DNA of 64,000 nucleotides from Rehmannia glutinosa (Eukaryota > Streptophyta > Magnoliopsida > Lamiales > Orobanchaceae), in contig CM071930.1 in assembly GCA_016081115.2 (NCBI GenBank), positions 26,303,641-26,367,640 on the forward strand. Direction: 5' to 3'. This document shows, one piece after another, positions 58,864-64,000 of the stretch. A model generated the notes under the pieces. It was given only the letters and a program-made list of their open reading frames with translations, made no database searches and had not been told where the DNA came from. A program made the translations under genes and the position numbers. The number at the start of each line of letters is the position of its first letter. The stretch's first letter is position 1.

Positions 58864-60433
58864 TGTAGTTCCCAAGGGGTGTGAGTGTAAGGTTTAGAAG
58901 GGGGTTGAATAAACCTTACCAACTTTCGATTTAGTCCTTTTAAAATGTTCGAGTTAATACTTCACAACCGAGTCCTTGATGGACAAATAAGTTAGTTAAT
59001 CAAATGAGTTAGTCACTCAATAGACTCGATCGAGCTATTGATAGAGTAACTCAAATTGTTTTGACTAATGACTTAACTCGACTGTGATATGTTTTCAGCG
59101 GAAGACTTAACACCCTTGAATTTGGTTAAGTTTGTTTTAATATTTGGTTTTAGCACTTGGTTGATTATCAATTGGATAGCAAATTTATCAAAGATATAAA
59201 AGTAATATGCAAAAATTAAAGTAATCTTGAAATGTAAATGACACAATAAGTTTTTATAGAGGTTCAAGATGGGGTAATTCTTCTACTCCTCTCTTCTCCA
59301 ACTCCCGGAGGAATCCACTAAGTATTGATCAATATACGAGTGGTTAATAGTCCGATACAAGTCTTGATCACACAAATGACTTGATCCTTTGGGACTCGAT
59401 CTGAGATGCCTTGGTCACACAAATGGCTTCTCGTGCGACTCGGCTTCTTCTTCACAGGCAAGCACCGCCTTGCTACTACAACCCACTTGCTCAAGCTTCT
59501 TGGATTTGATCACGAAGCCCTCCAAAAACTTGAGACTGGTTCGACCTTGAACCTTCCTACAGTCCTCCGTGGAATGTAGACCTCTTGATTCTTCAAATGT
59601 TTCCTCTTCAACTGATAGAAGTTGTCTTTCCTTCACAGGTGAGTGTTGGATTGATTTTTTTCATAATGTAGGCTTGAGGATTGAATTTGAATGACTTGAG
59701 AATATTTTTGGTTACAGTTCGAATGTTAGCTTGAATGTTCGTGGTTCGTAACCTTCTCTCGCAGTGATTCCTCGGCCTTTTATAGTGATCTTTCAAAAAT
59801 TTGCCCGTTGAAGAGATAGGCTTATTTTTAAAAGACACTTGTGGTCGTTAACTTGTCTTGTTGCGATCCTTGGAATTGCCACTTCCCCTCGTATGAATGA
59901 TTCTTCACTTTTGAGTTCGACACAGTGCGATGCTTTCCATTGGTTTATTCCTTTTGCACGCTTCGGGGATCGAGCACTTCAAGAAAGGCAAGATGGAGGT
60001 ATTACTTGTTTAAGTAATTCTCTTGACTTACTGTGTAATGAGATCTCTTTCGATTATCTCGTCTTGACCGCATTTTCTTAACTTCCCGATTGACTTGAGT
60101 CGACTTCCAATCATTGGATGACTCTTTTGTCATTTCAACTTGAGACTTGGCTGTCTTGAGTTGACTTGACTGATACTTCACTCAGCTATATCTCAGCTGC
60201 ACCTTCAGTCGAGTTCCTGTCTTCTCTTCCTTTTGCCACACTCACCCTTTGCAATGAGTCTTCCTTCTAGTCTCTAGTTGTCTTCTTGCATGTTCGATAG
60301 CACTGACTGACTTGACTCAGCTCGACCAGCCCTATCTATTACAATGCAATTTACAACAGAAAAATGGGGTGCCAACTTTCTATTCTAAGTTTTACATGGC
60401 ATTCATCAAAATCTAAAAATTAATTTCCCAACA
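58864..60433 (-). repeat. 5' LTR of copia element B
   Basis: On the minus strand it starts TGTTGGGAAATTAATTT and ends cttgggaactaca; 1570 bp. It is followed by the target duplication TTAAG. Confidence 0.93.
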
Positions 60434-61000
60434 TTAAGGGTAAAGGAAAGAAGCCATTAGAGTATGCTGAAAGGACAACTAAAAAGAAATTTAGAAATGT
60501 CCATCAGCAAACTCCAAACATAAAATACTCTGTGAAAGCTAAGCAGAGCTACCAAAAGCCCCAAAAATTTCAGTAAAGAAACACATATGATGGGAATGGT
60601 AGAAACTATCCAAACCAAGCTGATTGGAACAACCAAATGAGATATCAGTAAAGACCTATGGGATACAAGCCAAAATGGCGAAGACCGCAACCTCAGCAAA
60701 TGTCATTCCCAAGCCAAAAGAGCTATTATTAGCACACTTATGCACCCAGGCACAAAACCCATCAAGCACAAAAATTCTACTATTACCCCAAGAAAGCAAA
60801 TGCACAAACATATACACAGGCATACGAACAAAAGAGACAACTGTATGATCCTAAAACCCCCAAGCAATTTTCTAATGTGCACTATGATTATGAAACTGAT
60901 AGATGGCAACCTCTTAGAGTCAGACCATCTGGCTATAGGTTGGTTGAAACATCTTATAGCACTAACCCTCCGATGCCCCAGGCAAGTATGGGTACCTAAA
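60434..61000 (+). pseudogene. gag C-terminal part of copia element D, right of the nested insertion
   Basis: The frame resumes with GKGKKPLEYAERTTKKKFRN (from about 60440) and continues through a Lys/Gln/Tyr-rich linker (YDGNGRNYPNQADWNNQMRY, then RWRRPQPQQMSFPSQKSY) to TDRWQPLRVRPSGYRLVETS at about 60895-60960. It aligns with 5520-6050 of element A. Three in-frame stops (for example near 60575, 60650 and 60728) interrupt it. Confidence 0.78.
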
Positions 61001-62330
61001 ACTAATTTCCTTGATTGCGGGTTTAAGGAATACAAAGTGCCAAGGAACCTGGTACATGGATAGTGGCTGTTCCAGACATATGACAGGGAACAAGAAAAAT
61101 CTATCAAAATTCAAGGAAATCAAAGGTGCAAAAGTTATATTTGGAGGAAATGAAGTTACAGGGGAGATCAAAGGCACTAGGCCTATAAAGAAGAATGGAC
61201 TGGAGATCACATATATTGCATATGTTGAAGGTCTCAATTTCAATCTACTAAGCATCAGCCAACTCTGTGACAAAGGCTACAATATGGGATTCAATATGGG
61301 AGTTTGTCAAATCAAAGATGCTGAATCAAATGAAATTGTGCTACAAGGAACAAGGTAGAAAAATATGTATGTAGTGGATTGGTCAACTGCTGCACCAAAC
61401 ACATGTCTACTAGTAAAGAGTACAACCGAATCAAGTTGGCAGTGAAACAAGAAGCTGAGTCATCTGAACTTCAAGACAATCAACAAGCTTCCAAGAAATC
61501 ATCTTGTGGAGGGATTGACCGACTCAGTATACAAGAAAGAAAGCATTTGTGATGCATGCCAGATGGGAAAGCAAATCAAGTCATCCTTCAAGGACAAGCC
61601 AAGTCCTTCTTCAACAAGGATACTGCATCTGTTGCATATGGACTTATTTGGTCCTGTTGAGCCAACTAGCATCAGTGGAATGAAATACACCTTAGTAGTG
61701 GTGGATGCTTATTCAAGATATACATGGACAATTTTCATGTGTAAAAAGAAGGAAACACTTCAGAAATTGCCTCGGTTGATGAGAAGAGTTCAAAATGAGA
61801 AGAGTCAAATCATTCTAAAGATAAGATCTCGACAGGAACCGAGTTTGTCAATGGGATTATAACTCAAGATTGTGTTGAAATTGGTATTGCTCATGAGTGT
61901 TCAATCGCTAGAACTCCACAAAGAGAATGGAGTAGCCTTGAAAGAAGGAACATAACTCTCAAGGAAGCTGCTAGGACAATGTTAGCTGAAGCTGGATTGC
62001 CTAAGAGATCTTGGGCTGAAGCCATAAATACTACATGCTATACGCAAAATATATGCATGATCAACATGCAATTAACTAAGACTCCCTATGATATTTGGAC
62101 AGGGAGAAAGCCAAAGATACTTCAAGATATTTGGATGTAAGTGCTTCACCCACAACAATGACAAGGACAACTTGAAAGCTTTTGATGCTAAGGATGATGA
62201 AGGTATCTTTTTGGGATACTCAGCTGGAAGTAAAGCTTATAGAGTGCTAACAAGAGGACTACATCCACGAAAAGTCTATCCATGTTGTATTTGATGAGTC
62301 AAGTATAAATGAAGAAGTCATAGATGAGTT
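61001..62330 (+). pseudogene. protease and integrase of copia element D (broken)
   Basis: The protease reads GTWYMDSGCSRHMTGNKKNL (61040-61100) in an open frame of 115 codons that ends with LSISQLCDKGYNMGFNMGVC. GAG-pre-integrase gives CDACQMGKQIKSSFK (61548-61592). The integrase has HLLHMDLFGPVEPTSISGMK and VVVDAYSRYTWTIFMCKKKE (61630-61750), and a degraded second-Asp motif (RSRQEPSLSMG, for RSDRGTEFVNG) at 61830, where one or two bases are changed around a CTGACAG site. The GYS and FDES tail is near 62210-62300. Confidence 0.85.
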
Positions 62331-62639
62331 AGGCAATGAGAAAAAAATCACCAACTATGAGAAGAAAAATCGACAACAACGAAGAGTCCCTATGTTGATG
62401 CGGATGTGAGAGCACTCAACCCCGAGGAAGATGAGACAATTGAATCTCAAAGACAAATGGAAGGTCTCAGAATCGAATGATGATGAAGAAGTCGTTCAAG
62501 ACAACTCACCGCAAGATGGCTAAATCCAAAGCAGACTTACTCCAACCAAATGTGAGATGGCTGAGAGACCATCCACCTTAGTTAATCATTGGAGATGTTA
62601 GAGATAGCATAAGAACCATATCTAGAGCTCAACATGAAG

Positions 62640-64000
62640 CCATGTTTACTTGTTTCATTTCCCAGTTGATTGAGCCTAAAGATGTGTCTCAAGCATTGAA
62701 TGACACATTGGATTCAAAGCTATGCAAGAAGAATCAATCGCTTTGAAAGAAACAAAGTATTGGAATTAGTTCAAAGGCCTACTCACCAAAATGTCATTGG
62801 TACTAAGTGGGTATTCAGGAACAAGATGAATGAGGAAGGAACTATAGTTAGAAATAAAGCAAGATTGGTAGCCAAAAGGTATTGCCAAGAGGAAGATATA
62901 GATTTTGATGAAACATTTGTTCCTATAGCTAGATTGGAAGCAATAAGGATATTTCTTGCTTATGCTGCACACAAGAACTTCACTGCATATCAAATGGATG
63001 TGAAAAGTGCATTTATAAATGGACTTTTAGAAGAAGAAGTCTATGTTGAACAACCTCCAGGTTTTGAGCAGAAAACTATTGGAGACAAAGTCTACAAGCT
63101 CAAGAAAGCACTGTATGGATTGAAATAAGCACCAAGAGCATGGTATGACACATTGTCACAATTTCTAATTGACAATGGTTTCAACAAAGGAAAGGTTGAT
63201 AGAACACTGTTCAAAATTCAACATGGAGAGAGTATACTGCTTGTTCAAATCTATGTGGATGATATCATCTTTGGATCCACAAACAAAGAGTTGTGTGACA
63301 AGTTCTCAAACCTCATGCAAAGGAAATTTGAAATGAGCATGATGGGAGAGCTGACTTTCTTTTTAGGACTTCAAGTCAAACAAATGAAGGATGGAACCTT
63401 CATAAGTGAAACCAAATATACCAGAGATTTAATGAAGAAATTTGGTGTGGAAGAGAAGTCATCAATGAAGATTCCAATGAACGCTTCAATCAAGATGGAT
63501 ATGGATGCAGATGGAAAAGTTGTTGATCAAACTAGATATAGAACCCTCATTGGATCATTGCTCTATTTAACAAGTAGACCAGACATCACCTTTGCAGTAG
63601 GTGTATGTGCTACATTTCAATCTGCACCAAAAGAGAGTCACATGACTACAGTTAAAAGAATCATAAGGTATTTGAAGGGATGCCAAGAAGTTGGCTTATG
63701 GTATCCAAAAGATGGAGGATTCAAATTGGTAGGCTACTCAGACTCAGACTATGCTAGATGTAGAGTGGACAAGAAAAGTACTTGTGTACTTGTCAAATGC
63801 TTGGAAATAGATTGATTTCTTGGTTCAGCTAGAAACAAAATTCAATAGCTATATCCACAGCTGAAGCAGAGTACATAGTTGTGGGCAGCTGTTGTTGCCA
63901 AGTTCTATGGATGAGACAACAGTTGAGAGACTATGACATTGAAGAAAAAGAACTTCCAATTATGTGTGATAATAATAGTGCTATTGCAATTACTCAGAAT
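62640..64000 (+). pseudogene. reverse transcriptase and partial RNase H of copia element D, cut by the window end
   Basis: After MFTCFISQLIEPKDVSQAL (about 62643), the RT runs nearly unbroken: KARLVAKRYCQEEDIDFDET, MDVKSAFINGLLEEEVYVEQ and KLKKALYGLK at 62850-63125. A TAA at 63126-63128 replaces the conserved Gln codon CAA. Then come APRAWYDTLSQFL, YVDDIIFGSTNKELCDKFSN (63253-63312) and, within RNase H, TRYRTLIGSLLYLTSRPDIT, IIRYLKGCQEVGLWYP and GYSDSDYARCRVDKKST (63530-63780). A frame change follows at about 63785. The region continues to CDNNSAIAITQN at the window edge. Confidence 0.88.

Larger units (their letters stand above)
46193..60433 (-). mobile_element. SIRE-like Ty1/copia retrotransposon B, full length, nested in element D
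   Basis: Order on the minus strand: 5' LTR (60433-58864), PBS (58861-58851), gag (from 58736), protease/integrase (about 56400-55060), RT/RNase H (54787-53250), extra ORF (52701-48078), polypurine tract (47786-47773) and 3' LTR (47772-46193). It is 14.2 kb long. The target duplication is ATAAG (46188-46192) and TTAAG (60434-60438), one mismatch. It sits in the gag of element D in opposite orientation. Coding parts contain frameshifts, many at CAG/CTG sites. Confidence 0.93.

Overview
The window is nuclear DNA of a flowering plant, probably a eudicot. It is AT-rich and almost wholly built of transposable elements in several nested layers. The plant signs are Ty1/copia elements with a tRNA-iMet primer binding site, a Tat-type Ty3/gypsy relic, a CACTA element with a plant-type accessory gene, PIF/Harbinger and hAT MITEs, a TRIM, a plastid rrn16 fragment and a broken copy of the plant gene RRP8. 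I cannot name the species.

Layout. 369-1835 is a solo LTR with target duplications. 2068-16190 is copia element A (+ strand, 14.1 kb, SIRE/Maximus-like): LTR, PBS, decayed gag-pol, a 4.5 kb extra ORF after pol, polypurine tract, LTR. 16191-19000 holds small DNA-transposon relics. 19001-19527 is a TRIM, and a Tat-like gypsy element (19530-25882, minus strand) has landed at its very end. The gypsy element kept gag and part of the protease, lost RT/RNase H/integrase, carries an opposite-strand ORF, and has a 240-bp plastid 16S rRNA fragment inside its protease region. 26400-28000 holds a minisatellite-rich repeat split by a MITE, and a SINE. 28518-35012 is an RRP8-like pseudogene interrupted by a CACTA element, which carries a complete five-exon gene and a 98-bp perfect-length hairpin. 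35313-43454 is a patchwork: a gypsy relic, a second minisatellite element, a fold-back MULE-like element with a nested hAT MITE, further minisatellites and a 391-bp tandem duplication.

43455-64000 is a second copia cluster. A minus-strand 3' end (C, 43455-45588) abuts a plus-strand element (D). D is split at 46192/60434 by a complete minus-strand element B (46193-60433, 14.2 kb) with a 5-bp target duplication. D runs off the window end in RNase H.

The only gene that reads through without damage is the CACTA accessory gene (30460-31977, minus). All copia coding regions contain frameshifts. Many of these lie at CAG/CTG trinucleotides in a way that suggests base-calling error at methylated CHG sites rather than real decay. 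The most unusual feature is the large extra ORF between pol and the 3' LTR, shared by A, B and C. It has an N-terminal segment resembling a plant transposon-associated domain, a basic/acidic low-complexity centre and a charged C-terminal coiled coil, and no visible signal peptide or membrane segment.
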